Notes: generated by a model from the letters alone, not told the origin. A stretch of 64,000 nucleotides of DNA from CAZQQN01 sp964595485 (GCA_964595485.1 CAZQQN010000001.1:105354-169353), one strand, 5' to 3'; shown: positions 9,528 to 19,581, counted from the first letter of the stretch. Numbers and translations are program-made.

Positions 9528-12500
9528 ATGAGAATCCTTAAACAAATAACAATGCGGCTTAGCTTAGGACTTTTTTTGCTTTTTGGCTTTATTATGGTTT
9601 CAAGCCAATCAGTAAATGCGCAGTGCCAGAATGTTTTTTTAACGGCTAATTCTTATGAAGGCTGTGCACAATCTTCTACGAATTCTGCGGAGAGCATTAA
9701 ATTTACCCTCGACAGCGTTCCCAATAATTATACTGACCTTAAGTGGAAATGGGGCGGCAATGAAGGTTCCATTCGGAATCCTGACTCAAACCAGACTCAC
9801 CAGTACCCTGATGCCGGCACTTATAATCCCAAAGTGGTTATTTACGGGCCCAACGGTGATTCTCTTTGCCAGGTTGAATTAGCCAATAACGAGGAGATTA
9901 ACATTTATGATAATCCAACGGCTGACTTTACGGTTACGGGGCAGAGAACTCAATGCTTTGCAGGCAATGAGTTTTGCGCTAACCTTAATATTCAAACAAG
10001 TGATGATGATGCCCCGATTCCATGTAATAATAAAGTTTTTACCTGGGGTGATGGTACAAAAGACATATGCAATGACATAGATTGCCATACTTTCGCTAGT
10101 TCTGGGGAGTTCACGCAGGTTTTGCAGGTGACTGATACCAATGGTTGTTTCGACCTTGCAGAAAAGACCTCTTATTTGGAAGTATTAGAGCCAATTAACC
10201 CTGATTTTGCCATCAACTTTCCGGATGGCCAGCCGGGTTGCCCAAAAACCCCTGTCAAGCTGGAAAACAAAACCAGGGACTCTGGTAGGTTTAAAAGTAT
10301 AACCTACATCATGGCGGACAGTAGTAAAATGGACACAGTGCCTTTTTATGATGATATTCTTTACAAAAAGGGTTTGAGGCAAGATTATGAAGCCGGAAAC
10401 TTGTGGGCTACGCCTGAGAATTCTAACGGATGGGCAGGTACTGAATATACGTATTCAGAAGATGGTGAATTTTTTCCCAAAGTGATTTTGCGGGATACAG
10501 TTGGCTGCGAAGACACCTTTGAGTACGAAGCCGGTGTAAGAAATATTAATTTTTCGCTGGATACAACACCTTTTGTCGATACAACCTGTTTAAGTGACCC
10601 ATCGCTTGAATATCGTCATAGTAATAGGCCCGATGCATTTGGTAACACATGGTTATTCTTAATGGGGACTCCTCAAGCACCTCAGCCTCACATGCCGCCT
10701 CCCCAACCCCAGGTTCAAAATACATTCTCCGGCACCCACCAGTATCCAGGTTACGGGGTAAAACATGTTTATCTAAGGATTACCGAAATACCCAACCAAT
10801 GCGTTAAGGATACCACTTATTATGGTCAACATGCTATTGTAGGCCCTCAAGCGCAAATCAATACACCCCCTCAAGAGGCCCCTCCCAATACTATAGTAAA
10901 TCCCGAGGATAGACCCATTTTTAAATCGCGCTTCATCAATGCAAGGGTTAAGGAATGCCTTGAGATCAGCTCGATTGATTATGTTACGCGCACGCCTTCC
11001 GGTGGGTTTTCAAATACGCAAACCTGGCAAAATACCTCCAATACGTTACCTTATCAAATGGTTAAATTCCCGTTCGAGACGGATACATTTTACCATAAAA
11101 ATGATTCTATACGGCTTGCCAAAGACTCCTTCCTTTTTGATAAATTGGAAACGAGGGATACGATTGAAAAATCAACCGCAGTGCTGGAGTTTTTGGATAC
11201 CAATGTGACCCTTGCTTACAATAAAAATTATGGCAGTAATGATACGTTTTTTGATATCCGCTTCCATAACAACAATGCTTATTTGGTTTGGGGCAAAGCC
11301 GATAAGCCGAGCTTCCCTCCTTACCGATTTGTGATTAATTACACGGCTGGTGACTCAACGGTTTATGAACCGGAACAAGGCTCAAAAGAACCGAGGAATA
11401 TGCACGATTCGGATCAGTATGATCCTGATTGCAGCGCGCCAAATTTTGTAAGGTTTACCAATAACTCGATAAAGTTTCGTTTAGTTAGGAATGATTCTGG
11501 CGGTAAAAGGGTTCAGCGAGTTGATCCCAACACGCCTTTAGAAATTGATTCCGTGTCACCAAACGGGCAGGATACTTTTTTCGTTATTGATTCCATTACC
11601 CCCACCAATGATACGATTTACAAAAGGAATACTTATGAAGCTTTTAGAGGCGCAACACCAACGGATGAAGAAGCTCCCATTCGTGTAGTCGATACAAGTC
11701 AACAGCAATATGATGAAAACCATAAAGGTGTTGTTGAATTTTATGCAGCCAAGGGCTTTGATACGACAGTCATTACTGATAGTGATGTAGATAAACCTGA
11801 TGACCTGTCTCCTTGGGGTAGTGATAGTTTGAATTATATCTGGCGTTTTAGTGATCCGGAGGGTGCCATGTGTACCACGCGAACGGAATGGGCTTCAAAG
11901 CAGGAAAACTTTTATACAAGAGTGGTGGATACCGTTGCTGTGCCGAGCTTCCCAAATGACAGTGTCTCTATAAACCTAAGTAGTTATCTGCCAGGTGATT
12001 TCGATGATACCGTTAATAATGTAAAAACCAACATCGAGTACCTGAATAAATTAGAGAAGCCTTCTGGTGGGCTTTATAACCCTTTCCGTCTATATGGTGA
12101 AAATTATGATCTGCTATATGATCCTATCAGCGGGCCAAATCTTAGGATATGGGATGATTCCCTTGACGCTAAAGATACTATAATATTTGCGATCCGGGCC
12201 GGGGATACCTCAATGGCCGGTAAAAATTGCAATTTTTCCACGGCACCTGCCCCGTACCACCTTTATGACAGTACGGGATGTTGGCCGGTTACACTTGAAG
12301 TAGATGATACGGTTACCGGCTGTAATTCAACAGATAATATTCAGATTCATATGGAGCCCCCACGTGCAGATTGGGGTAAGGACTTTTATTATGAAGATCG
12401 TTCTAAATTGCTTACTCCTAGCTATAGCGGTGCCAGTGAATTCCTGCTTGATTCCCTTGGGACAGCCGCTGATAGTACCAAATGGGCTGTTAGGGTGCTG

Positions 12501-15500
12501 GATAAAAAGCCAGTGAAACTTTACCATGGTAATTCAAGGATTCCAAAGTATCAATACGATGTCATTGATACCAATGGGCGAGCAAAAATATTTGTGAATA
12601 ACTCCGCCTGGAACAGCTATTCTTCAGAAACCATTTCTGCGGAGTATACCGTGAAACAGTATGCTGATTTCCTCGGGGACACGGTTAATATTGAGCGGAT
12701 GACTTATGGGTTACAGCAGCAGTTGGAACCTTATGATCCTGACAATCCCGAAAGAACACCAAGAAGGGGATTGCAGATTGATGGTCCCAAATGCCAGTTT
12801 GCTTTACAGGAGCTTAATTTTGAAGAAACGGTTCCATTTACGAGCTGTGAATCAACCGGGCAAGCCTACGGTGTAGCTTTTGATACTGCTGGCTTTAATC
12901 AATACAGTGGTCAACAATTCAAACAAGGTACCAAAACATGTACTGATTCTATTGACCGGGATAACGATGGTGAGTTTGACTCTACCATTACCCGAACAAT
13001 TCCTGAACTCGGATATATACCTGATAGCGATCCTTTCCAGCCTGCTTGGTCTGATCCTTTGGAGCAACAAGCTGATCAATTCCGGTATTTAACCCCCGGA
13101 TGTAAGAGTGTAGCAGTTTGGATTAAAAGTGGTAATTGCATTGATACCTTCATATATCCCAACTATAAGCGCATCAATGCACTGGATTTCAGGTTCAATG
13201 TTTTACACCCTGATTCAACAAGGGAAAATTATCGGCCCTTATCGAATCCTGAATTACAGCAAACATTCTGCGTAGAGGAGATCGGTGATACCACAAAGAT
13301 TCCAGGTAGCCCTGTGCAAGGAGGTCAAAGGAGAATCGTAGATTATAGTATGTCTGCCAATGGTAGGTTTTTAACGCAGAAATATGATAATCCTTTGACC
13401 AACTTAACTTTTGAGCGGGAGTCTTATGACTTATACAAAGATACCGCTTATCGCTTTTGCGATTCTGTCGGTAAAGATTCATTAGGCAATGATGCTTGCT
13501 TTGGTGATAACTTTGTATGGCCTGAGCTTACCTGCGGTGAAAGCCTGGTCAATAACAAATCCTTTAGCGAACTACAGAAAGAATACGATGTCTTTGACAC
13601 TCTGGCTTTCTTAGACATGGGGGATACGTTGAAAGCGGATAGCATACCCCATTCTAAAATTGGCCAAACAGCAAATCCGACCAAACTTTATAAGTTTCCT
13701 GAAAAATCCAAGGTTTATTGGGTTTACATAGAAATCGAAGACCCTCTTGATCCATCCGTTAATTATAACCTGGTTTCTCTTAATCCCAATGGTTCTATCA
13801 TAGATACGGTTGTAGACATTGATAACCAGATTGCTGTGAATATAAGAGACTCCACTATTTTAAGAGGAAGTTATGTTGAAAGACCTTCAGATTCCACCAC
13901 TCTGGCCATTGTTAAAGATGGGTCTACAAACCAAGGTGCTATAACGGTCTGGACACGGTATAAGCCTGTTTTTAACGAGCTTCCTGTTACAAAGCCTGGG
14001 ATTTACAACATCAACAGTCGTATTCAAAATTCCGAGGGATGCGGCGCCTCAGCAAGTGCTTTTAATAGTGACCAAACGGTTTATGTGGGTCACTTTGCTC
14101 GATTTGATCCTAAAACTGATGATCCCGATATAAGTGATTCTGCTATTTGTAATAAGGATACCGTTTATTTCCATAATAGCTTGACTGCTGGTCGGGGACG
14201 TCACTACGAAAACGAATTTCCAAGGTATTTCAATGTTCACCCGTGGGAGCAGGACCAAAGGGTCACCCACTACATATTAAAACCCTCCGATACCACCAAC
14301 TTCTGGCGTGATCCAAAAGGAAGTCGGCAACAGCCTTTAACCCCGGGTTATCAACATGAAAAACTCGAGTGGGACCTTAATGGGGACGGGTATTATGAAA
14401 CCCGTTACGATATTGATACCCTTCGTTATATACAGGATAAGGATATGGACAGTACTTTTGAAGATACCCTTGAGCTATATGATGTTGACGAAGACGGCAG
14501 TCCTGACACTGTACCTTATTATGCTTATGATTCAGGCGGGGTTTACGATGTTAGCATGAAGAGTGTTGACAGTAATGGCTGTTCACAGGTAATGACCAAA
14601 GAGAATTTAATAGTTGCAACCGAGGTTACCGCCTATATGGACACTGTTGAGTCTCCTGGCGTTTGTGCACCTCAAACGGTAGATTTCGCTGATAGTAGTG
14701 AGATCAGCTTTGGTTATCGTTATATTAGAGACCCGCAGGGTAATATAACGGATTCCGTTGCTGTGGATAGTGTGATTGATTGGGAATGGGAGTTCAGAGA
14801 TGGTAGAGGTGACTCATCGGGTACTGCTACTATCCAGGATCCATCCTATGTATACCAAAATAACGGTACCTTCGTTCCAAAGCTAACCATAAAGACTGCT
14901 GCTGGTTGTATAGACAGTACTACTAAGGTGAAACATGGTGCTGATACCAATGATTTAGAAATTCCTATCCGCGGTCCTATTCCCTCTATAAACCTGCTGG
15001 ATACCTTAGCATGTGTCCCAGGCGAAATGCAGGTTAAGGACTCCTCGGCAAATGCTGGTAGATGGGTATTCGACTTAGGAAATGGTCAGCAAGTTTCCTT
15101 TGATGAATTAGAAAATCAGGAGGATAGCACCTTTACCCTTCGGTATGATGAACCTGGTGTTTACCGTATAGGTCTCGAGTTATTTGATTCCGTGGCCAAT
15201 ACCAGTACACCGGATCCGAATGACTCTCTATGGTGTGGTGCTGAGTATCCTGATTATGCTATTCCTGGTGTTGATTCCGGGGATTTCAAATTACGCATCA
15301 AACCTACGGATACAGCAGATTTTGATGCCGTACCGAATTCTCTCTGCGCAAACGAGGGGGATGATCTTGAATTGTTTGATAAAGCCGATGAACCCTATGA
15401 TAGCATTGTCTGGGTAGTCAAAAATGATACCTTAGACCCTGTTCAACGGGTTGATCAAGATGGTGATGGTGAGGTAGAAGCCAATATTACCTACGATTAC

Positions 15501-16310
15501 TCACAGAATGTTTATGATACGTTTGGTATTCAGATGATACCAAGGGGTGAAGACTCTCTTTGTTATGATACGGCGTACGATACTGCCAGGTCAACCCGTA
15601 TTTTAGCCGATCTTGATACCATTGATTCAAAAACGGATATGCCGGTTTTTGCCTTTAAAAATCAATCTGAATATGGGGATAAATTCCGTTGGTTATTCTT
15701 TGACAATACGATTGATACCAACCGCAGGTTTGGTAGTGATATAGAGGGAATCTCCCGCTATCGTCATCCAAGGAATGAAAACAACAAGAATGATTTTGAA
15801 ACGGAAGATTCTACCTTCCAGCCCTCTATGGATTATCATACTGATCGTGGTTACTATGATGTTTGTCTCATTGCCACTAACGCTCAGGGTTGTTCAGATA
15901 CGGCATGCATGCAAATTCAGAACTACTTTGATACCAGCTATGAGCGGCCTAACGTCTTTACTCCGAATGGGGATAATGATAATGATTGGTTTACTTTGCG
16001 GATGCAAGGAGATGAGGCTTATTCGATGAAAATTTATAACCGCTGGGGTGAAGTGGTTTACACCACGGAAAAAGAAGCCAATAACAATGAATGCTTCTGG
16101 ACAGGTGAAGTATCGGATAATGATTATGATTGTGGCGAACAATCAAAAGACCCCAACAACCCCAGGGGTTGTAAGTATTGCAGATTCTGGGATGGAACAA
16201 CGCAAAGCGGTGATAAGGCTCCTGCCGGTACTTATTATTATAAGATAACCTACGAGCAAAGGCACCAAGATAGCAAGGTTGTGCAAGGGACAGTGACCCT
16301 GATTCGCTAA
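9528..16310 (+). CDS. Giant secreted PKD-repeat protein with gliding-type T9SS C-terminal domain
   Basis: About 2260 residues, exported by Sec and then by the type IX system to the cell surface or medium. The start is ATG 9528 (MRILKQITMRLSLG): an in-frame TTG at 9507 lies inside the predicted -7 box. A signal peptide ends near residue 32 (SVNAQC). The body carries PKD-like domains, recognisable by FTWGDG, WEFRDG and repeated (N/V/Q)GC.D signatures. Long Asp/Thr-rich stretches between them show no known domain. Asp-rich DxDxDG-like loops near residues 1142, 1614, 1652 and 1975 may bind calcium. The C-terminal domain starts near 2141 (NVFTPNGDND) and ends VQGTVTLIR, with a Cys-rich insertion before FWDGTTQSGDKAPAG. 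Adhesin or gliding-surface roles are possible but unproven. A terminator follows. Confidence 0.9.
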   Translation: MRILKQITMRLSLGLFLLFGFIMVSSQSVNAQCQNVFLTANSYEGCAQSSTNSAESIKFTLDSVPNNYTDLKWKWGGNEGSIRNPDSNQTHQYPDAGTYNPKVVIYGPNGDSLCQVELANNEEINIYDNPTADFTVTGQRTQCFAGNEFCANLNIQTSDDDAPIPCNNKVFTWGDGTKDICNDIDCHTFASSGEFTQVLQVTDTNGCFDLAEKTSYLEVLEPINPDFAINFPDGQPGCPKTPVKLENKTRDSGRFKSITYIMADSSKMDTVPFYDDILYKKGLRQDYEAGNLWATPENSNGWAGTEYTYSEDGEFFPKVILRDTVGCEDTFEYEAGVRNINFSLDTTPFVDTTCLSDPSLEYRHSNRPDAFGNTWLFLMGTPQAPQPHMPPPQPQVQNTFSGTHQYPGYGVKHVYLRITEIPNQCVKDTTYYGQHAIVGPQAQINTPPQEAPPNTIVNPEDRPIFKSRFINARVKECLEISSIDYVTRTPSGGFSNTQTWQNTSNTLPYQMVKFPFETDTFYHKNDSIRLAKDSFLFDKLETRDTIEKSTAVLEFLDTNVTLAYNKNYGSNDTFFDIRFHNNNAYLVWGKADKPSFPPYRFVINYTAGDSTVYEPEQGSKEPRNMHDSDQYDPDCSAPNFVRFTNNSIKFRLVRNDSGGKRVQRVDPNTPLEIDSVSPNGQDTFFVIDSITPTNDTIYKRNTYEAFRGATPTDEEAPIRVVDTSQQQYDENHKGVVEFYAAKGFDTTVITDSDVDKPDDLSPWGSDSLNYIWRFSDPEGAMCTTRTEWASKQENFYTRVVDTVAVPSFPNDSVSINLSSYLPGDFDDTVNNVKTNIEYLNKLEKPSGGLYNPFRLYGENYDLLYDPISGPNLRIWDDSLDAKDTIIFAIRAGDTSMAGKNCNFSTAPAPYHLYDSTGCWPVTLEVDDTVTGCNSTDNIQIHMEPPRADWGKDFYYEDRSKLLTPSYSGASEFLLDSLGTAADSTKWAVRVLDKKPVKLYHGNSRIPKYQYDVIDTNGRAKIFVNNSAWNSYSSETISAEYTVKQYADFLGDTVNIERMTYGLQQQLEPYDPDNPERTPRRGLQIDGPKCQFALQELNFEETVPFTSCESTGQAYGVAFDTAGFNQYSGQQFKQGTKTCTDSIDRDNDGEFDSTITRTIPELGYIPDSDPFQPAWSDPLEQQADQFRYLTPGCKSVAVWIKSGNCIDTFIYPNYKRINALDFRFNVLHPDSTRENYRPLSNPELQQTFCVEEIGDTTKIPGSPVQGGQRRIVDYSMSANGRFLTQKYDNPLTNLTFERESYDLYKDTAYRFCDSVGKDSLGNDACFGDNFVWPELTCGESLVNNKSFSELQKEYDVFDTLAFLDMGDTLKADSIPHSKIGQTANPTKLYKFPEKSKVYWVYIEIEDPLDPSVNYNLVSLNPNGSIIDTVVDIDNQIAVNIRDSTILRGSYVERPSDSTTLAIVKDGSTNQGAITVWTRYKPVFNELPVTKPGIYNINSRIQNSEGCGASASAFNSDQTVYVGHFARFDPKTDDPDISDSAICNKDTVYFHNSLTAGRGRHYENEFPRYFNVHPWEQDQRVTHYILKPSDTTNFWRDPKGSRQQPLTPGYQHEKLEWDLNGDGYYETRYDIDTLRYIQDKDMDSTFEDTLELYDVDEDGSPDTVPYYAYDSGGVYDVSMKSVDSNGCSQVMTKENLIVATEVTAYMDTVESPGVCAPQTVDFADSSEISFGYRYIRDPQGNITDSVAVDSVIDWEWEFRDGRGDSSGTATIQDPSYVYQNNGTFVPKLTIKTAAGCIDSTTKVKHGADTNDLEIPIRGPIPSINLLDTLACVPGEMQVKDSSANAGRWVFDLGNGQQVSFDELENQEDSTFTLRYDEPGVYRIGLELFDSVANTSTPDPNDSLWCGAEYPDYAIPGVDSGDFKLRIKPTDTADFDAVPNSLCANEGDDLELFDKADEPYDSIVWVVKNDTLDPVQRVDQDGDGEVEANITYDYSQNVYDTFGIQMIPRGEDSLCYDTAYDTARSTRILADLDTIDSKTDMPVFAFKNQSEYGDKFRWLFFDNTIDTNRRFGSDIEGISRYRHPRNENNKNDFETEDSTFQPSMDYHTDRGYYDVCLIATNAQGCSDTACMQIQNYFDTSYERPNVFTPNGDNDNDWFTLRMQGDEAYSMKIYNRWGEVVYTTEKEANNNECFWTGEVSDNDYDCGEQSKDPNNPRGCKYCRFWDGTTQSGDKAPAGTYYYKITYEQRHQDSKVVQGTVTLIR

Positions 16311-16332
16311 ACTATCCTTGGCTTAACTCTTC

Positions 16333-16371
16333 AAAAAAGCCCGCCTCAAATTTTTGGGACGGGCTTTTTTT
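16333..16371. terminator. Bidirectional intrinsic terminator
   Basis: The arms AAAAAAGCCCG and CGGGCTTTTTTT enclose a loop that also pairs partly (TCAAA/TTTGGGA). It lies between the convergent giant cargo gene and the universal stress protein gene. Confidence 0.88.
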
Positions 16372-16400
16372 GATTTTAAGTCAATTTCAGATAAGTTACG

Positions 16401-17252
16401 TTAACGATGAGCTATGAAGACCGGGGTTGATTTTTGGTTTAGAAACTCTTTACCTATACTGGATGCTAACAAACGGGATAAAGCATTTTTCCCGAAAGAC
16501 CCTAATACAAGTAAAGCATTGGGATAGGAATCGGTAAATTCCTGTATTGTCTTTTCTGGTTTACCCTCAAGCAATTGGTAGTTGATTTCCGGATAATGTT
16601 GGTGTAAATATTCGCGAATCAAATCTTCATTGATGACTACTTTACCTTTACTTTCCTGAACATGAAGTAATTGGTAATTAACATTTTCAAAGTTTGGCTT
16701 TAGCAAATAAGTAAAGTGTTTTATGGCATAAACGGAATCATCTTGGCCATTGTAGGTAAAAATGATATTCTCAATGGGCTTTTTAGTTTCCGGAACTACC
16801 AGAACCGGGCATTTTGCATCCCTTAGGATGTCTTTCAATACCTTCTGGTTACCTTCAGCGTCTGTATTGGAAAAGTATGTTTGGTAACCTATTATCAAAA
16901 GGTCGGCAAAAGTGCTTTCATGAACCAATTCCAGTGCTGTTACACCTTCATCATAATGGGTGGTATAGTTCACTTTGCTTTTTTCACAGCGGTTAATAAA
17001 AGCTTCTCTACTTTGCTGAATGATCTCTTCCTGGGATTGTTTAAGCTCATCTACATAACCTCCATATTCTCCGCTGAGTTCGTAGCCGGTAGGATCTATG
17101 CCAAAGTTGGAAAACATGTAAGCATAGTCGAGGTCTTCAATGAAAATGCCTGTAATAATGTTTCCCTTCTCGGTCTTTGAAATGCCAATTGCGTAATTCA
17201 ATGCACTTTCTGAATACAAAGAGCCGTCAAAAGCTACCAATATCTTCTTCAT
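16401..17252 (-). CDS. Universal stress protein, tandem UspA domains
   Basis: A 283-residue cytosolic protein made of two UspA folds. The first runs from MKKILVAFDGS to about residue 150 (ADLLIIGYQT, CPVLVVPE). The second runs from about 155 to the end (LLVLGSFGKNALSRLL, TPVFIAH). The second domain has G-x2-G then nine residues before Ser rather than Gly, so the classical ATP-binding motif is only partly kept. Such tandem proteins are usually induced by starvation or respiratory stress. A cluster of GTTAAC elements lies 75-110 bases upstream and may be regulatory. The gene stands alone on the minus strand, and the DUF255 gene upstream is over 200 bases away. Confidence 0.88.
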   Translation of the reverse strand: MKKILVAFDGSLYSESALNYAIGISKTEKGNIITGIFIEDLDYAYMFSNFGIDPTGYELSGEYGGYVDELKQSQEEIIQQSREAFINRCEKSKVNYTTHYDEGVTALELVHESTFADLLIIGYQTYFSNTDAEGNQKVLKDILRDAKCPVLVVPETKKPIENIIFTYNGQDDSVYAIKHFTYLLKPNFENVNYQLLHVQESKGKVVINEDLIREYLHQHYPEINYQLLEGKPEKTIQEFTDSYPNALLVLGSFGKNALSRLLASSIGKEFLNQKSTPVFIAHR

Positions 17253-17328
17253 AAGCTTGTGCTTTGAATACCAATAAAATTAGGAATTTTTTCATAGTAA
17301 ATGAAAAACCCTGTTTTAAAAATGGGTC

Positions 17329-17361
17329 GGTTAACCTTCCTGTGTTAACAATTTTTGTTAA
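17329..17361. promoter_or_regulatory. GTTAAC-element cluster upstream of the universal stress gene
   Basis: The palindrome GGTTAACC (17329-17336) is followed by a perfect 7-base inverted repeat TTAACAA-TTT-TTGTTAA (17345-17361) whose left arm lies in a second GTTAAC (17344-17349). Position suggests operator sites. No known regulator can be named. Confidence 0.35.
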
Positions 17362-17465
17362 GGAGTAGGGTCTTAAAGGTTTCCCAGAAAAAAACCAATA
17401 AGGAAAAGGTCCTGATCCCAAAGAAATTAGGGATGGTACAGTTTAAAAGCCTGAATTGGGGGTTT

Positions 17466-19496
17466 CTAAAATTTCTCGAGGGCTTTGTCAGGGTTTTCGA
17501 CCGGCTCTTTGCAAGCTTTATTCTGGCAGACGTAAATCAATGTCTTTTCGTTTTGGAAGCGGTTTTTCAACAAGGAAAGTTCTGAATTGCCCTCTGTTGA
17601 TCCAGCCATTACTTTATGAGGCTTATAAGCTTTTTGAAGTGCTTTCTTTTTTTCAAATGAATCAGGACCGGCAATGGCTACCTCATAAAAGTCATCCATT
17701 AAATGTGTTGCCAATGTGCCCCAATTCGTAAAGAAATAAGGCTGCTTTTGCCATTGATCAGAAATGGTTTGGAACATTTGAGCTGCCCGGTTTTTCAAAG
17801 CATCCTGTTCAAAGTAATGACCGAGGTAAAACAAGTTTTTAGCCATTACGGAATTAGGAGATGCAATGACATTATCGGCAATTTCAAATTTTTGCGTAAT
17901 TAAGGCCTGTTGATGATTAGGCCGGAATTGGAATAGCCCGGCATTTTCATCAAAAAAGCTTGAAAAGGCTTTTTCGGCAAAGGCATTTGCTTTGTTTAAG
18001 TAAAATTCATCAAAGCTTAACTGGTAAAAATGTAACAAGCCTTGAATCAATAAGGCATAATCGTCAAGGAAACCTTCAATTTTAGCTTCGCCTTCCTTAA
18101 ACGATCGGTAAACCTCATCTCCAGATACCAGGTTATTCAATAAGAAATCAATATTGGTTTTTGCCAATTCATGGTACTCCTTGTCTGCAAAAACTTCTGC
18201 AGCATCAGCCAATCCTTTTATTGTTAAGGCATTCCACGATGTCAGGATTTTATCATCCAGACCTGGTCTAACGCGGCTCTTTCTGGCTTCAAATAATAGG
18301 CTTTTGGCTTCCGTCAGTTTGCTTTTGACATCTGATATTGCCATGTTCCACTCATTTGCGAGGGATTGTTCATCTTTCGCTACCAAGAGGATATTTTTAT
18401 CATTTTCCCATAGGCCGGCATCATCAATACCGAAATAAGCTTTGGCTAACGATTGTAACTCGTCATCCCTTAAAACTTCCTCCAATTGAGCTTTCGTCCA
18501 GGTATAAAACTTGCCTTCTTCATTTTCACTGTCAGCGTCCAAAGCTGAGTAAAAACCGCCTTCAGGGGATAGCATTTCTCGTTTTAAAAATCCTATGGTG
18601 TCCCGCACTACATTCTTGTAAGAAGGATTTTGGCTTATCTGGTAGGCTTCGGAGTAAGCTGTGATGAGTTGGGCATTGTCGTATAACATTTTTTCAAAAT
18701 GCGGTACCTTCCATTGCTTATCGGTTGAATACCTTGCAAAACCACCTCCTAACTGGTCGTAAATGCCACCTTGTGCCATTTTAGTAAGCGTAAGATCTGT
18801 TTGCTCCCATGCCTCCTGCTTACCAGTTCTGGCATAATATCGCATAAAAAACAGAAAGTTATCAGGAAGGGGAAACTTCGGGGCTGTTTGCCTTCCACCA
18901 AAGTTTGTATCAAACCCATTTTCCATCTTTTCGAAAACCTGGTCAATGGTTGCTTGATCTATTGGGGTTTTGCTTTTAGGTGGCTCAACAAGGTTGATAC
19001 TTTGGATACCTTCTTCCAGTTTTTTGGCATAATCAAGCGCTTCAGTTTGTTGGTTTGTATAAATATCGTTTAGCTTTCTCAATACTTCCATCCAGTTTGG
19101 CTTAGGGAAGTAAGTGCCGCCAAATATGGGCCTACCGTCAGGAAGTACTATCACATTAAGGGGCCATCCAGCCTGTCCGGTCATTAAACTTACAGCATCG
19201 ATGTACAATTGATCAACATCAGGTCTTTCCTCGCGATCTACTTTAACCGGTATATAATGATCATTCATAAGCTGGGCCACTTCCTCATCCTCAAAACTTT
19301 CATGCTCCATTACGTGGCACCAGTGGCATGCGGAATAGCCAATACTGACAATAAGGGGTTTATCTTCTTCTTGTGCTTTATTAAAAGCCTCTTCTCCCCA
19401 CGGATACCAATTAACGGGATTATTAGCATGCTGAAGAAGGTAAGGGCTTGTTTCGCTTACTAATTTATTCTGGTATTCGTTTTTTGCGGTAGTCAT
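17466..19496 (-). CDS. DUF255 thioredoxin-fold protein (YyaL/SSP411-like)
   Basis: A 676-residue protein of the YyaL/spermatogenesis-associated protein 20 family. The N-terminal thioredoxin-like domain opens with the family signature LLQHANNPVNWYPW and holds the CHWC motif in SACHWCHVMEHESF at about residue 55. The remainder is an alpha/alpha toroid related to glycoside-handling and N-acylglucosamine epimerase folds (KFPLPDNFLF, PHFEKMLYDNAQL, DDKILTSWNAL). The length fits the family norm of about 680. No signal peptide is present, so it should be cytosolic. The biochemical role of the family is still unsettled. The C-terminal 30 residues carry a CxxxxC pair (VCQNKACKEP). tRNA-Asn lies upstream on the same strand. 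Confidence 0.92.
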   Translation of the reverse strand: MTTAKNEYQNKLVSETSPYLLQHANNPVNWYPWGEEAFNKAQEEDKPLIVSIGYSACHWCHVMEHESFEDEEVAQLMNDHYIPVKVDREERPDVDQLYIDAVSLMTGQAGWPLNVIVLPDGRPIFGGTYFPKPNWMEVLRKLNDIYTNQQTEALDYAKKLEEGIQSINLVEPPKSKTPIDQATIDQVFEKMENGFDTNFGGRQTAPKFPLPDNFLFFMRYYARTGKQEAWEQTDLTLTKMAQGGIYDQLGGGFARYSTDKQWKVPHFEKMLYDNAQLITAYSEAYQISQNPSYKNVVRDTIGFLKREMLSPEGGFYSALDADSENEEGKFYTWTKAQLEEVLRDDELQSLAKAYFGIDDAGLWENDKNILLVAKDEQSLANEWNMAISDVKSKLTEAKSLLFEARKSRVRPGLDDKILTSWNALTIKGLADAAEVFADKEYHELAKTNIDFLLNNLVSGDEVYRSFKEGEAKIEGFLDDYALLIQGLLHFYQLSFDEFYLNKANAFAEKAFSSFFDENAGLFQFRPNHQQALITQKFEIADNVIASPNSVMAKNLFYLGHYFEQDALKNRAAQMFQTISDQWQKQPYFFTNWGTLATHLMDDFYEVAIAGPDSFEKKKALQKAYKPHKVMAGSTEGNSELSLLKNRFQNEKTLIYVCQNKACKEPVENPDKALEKF

Positions 19497-19581
19497 ATGT
19501 ATTGAATTTAAGAATTTTTACCTCCTGAGGCAGAGGATGTAAAATCAATTAAGGTAACTGCTGGAGAGTATTAGGAGAAAG

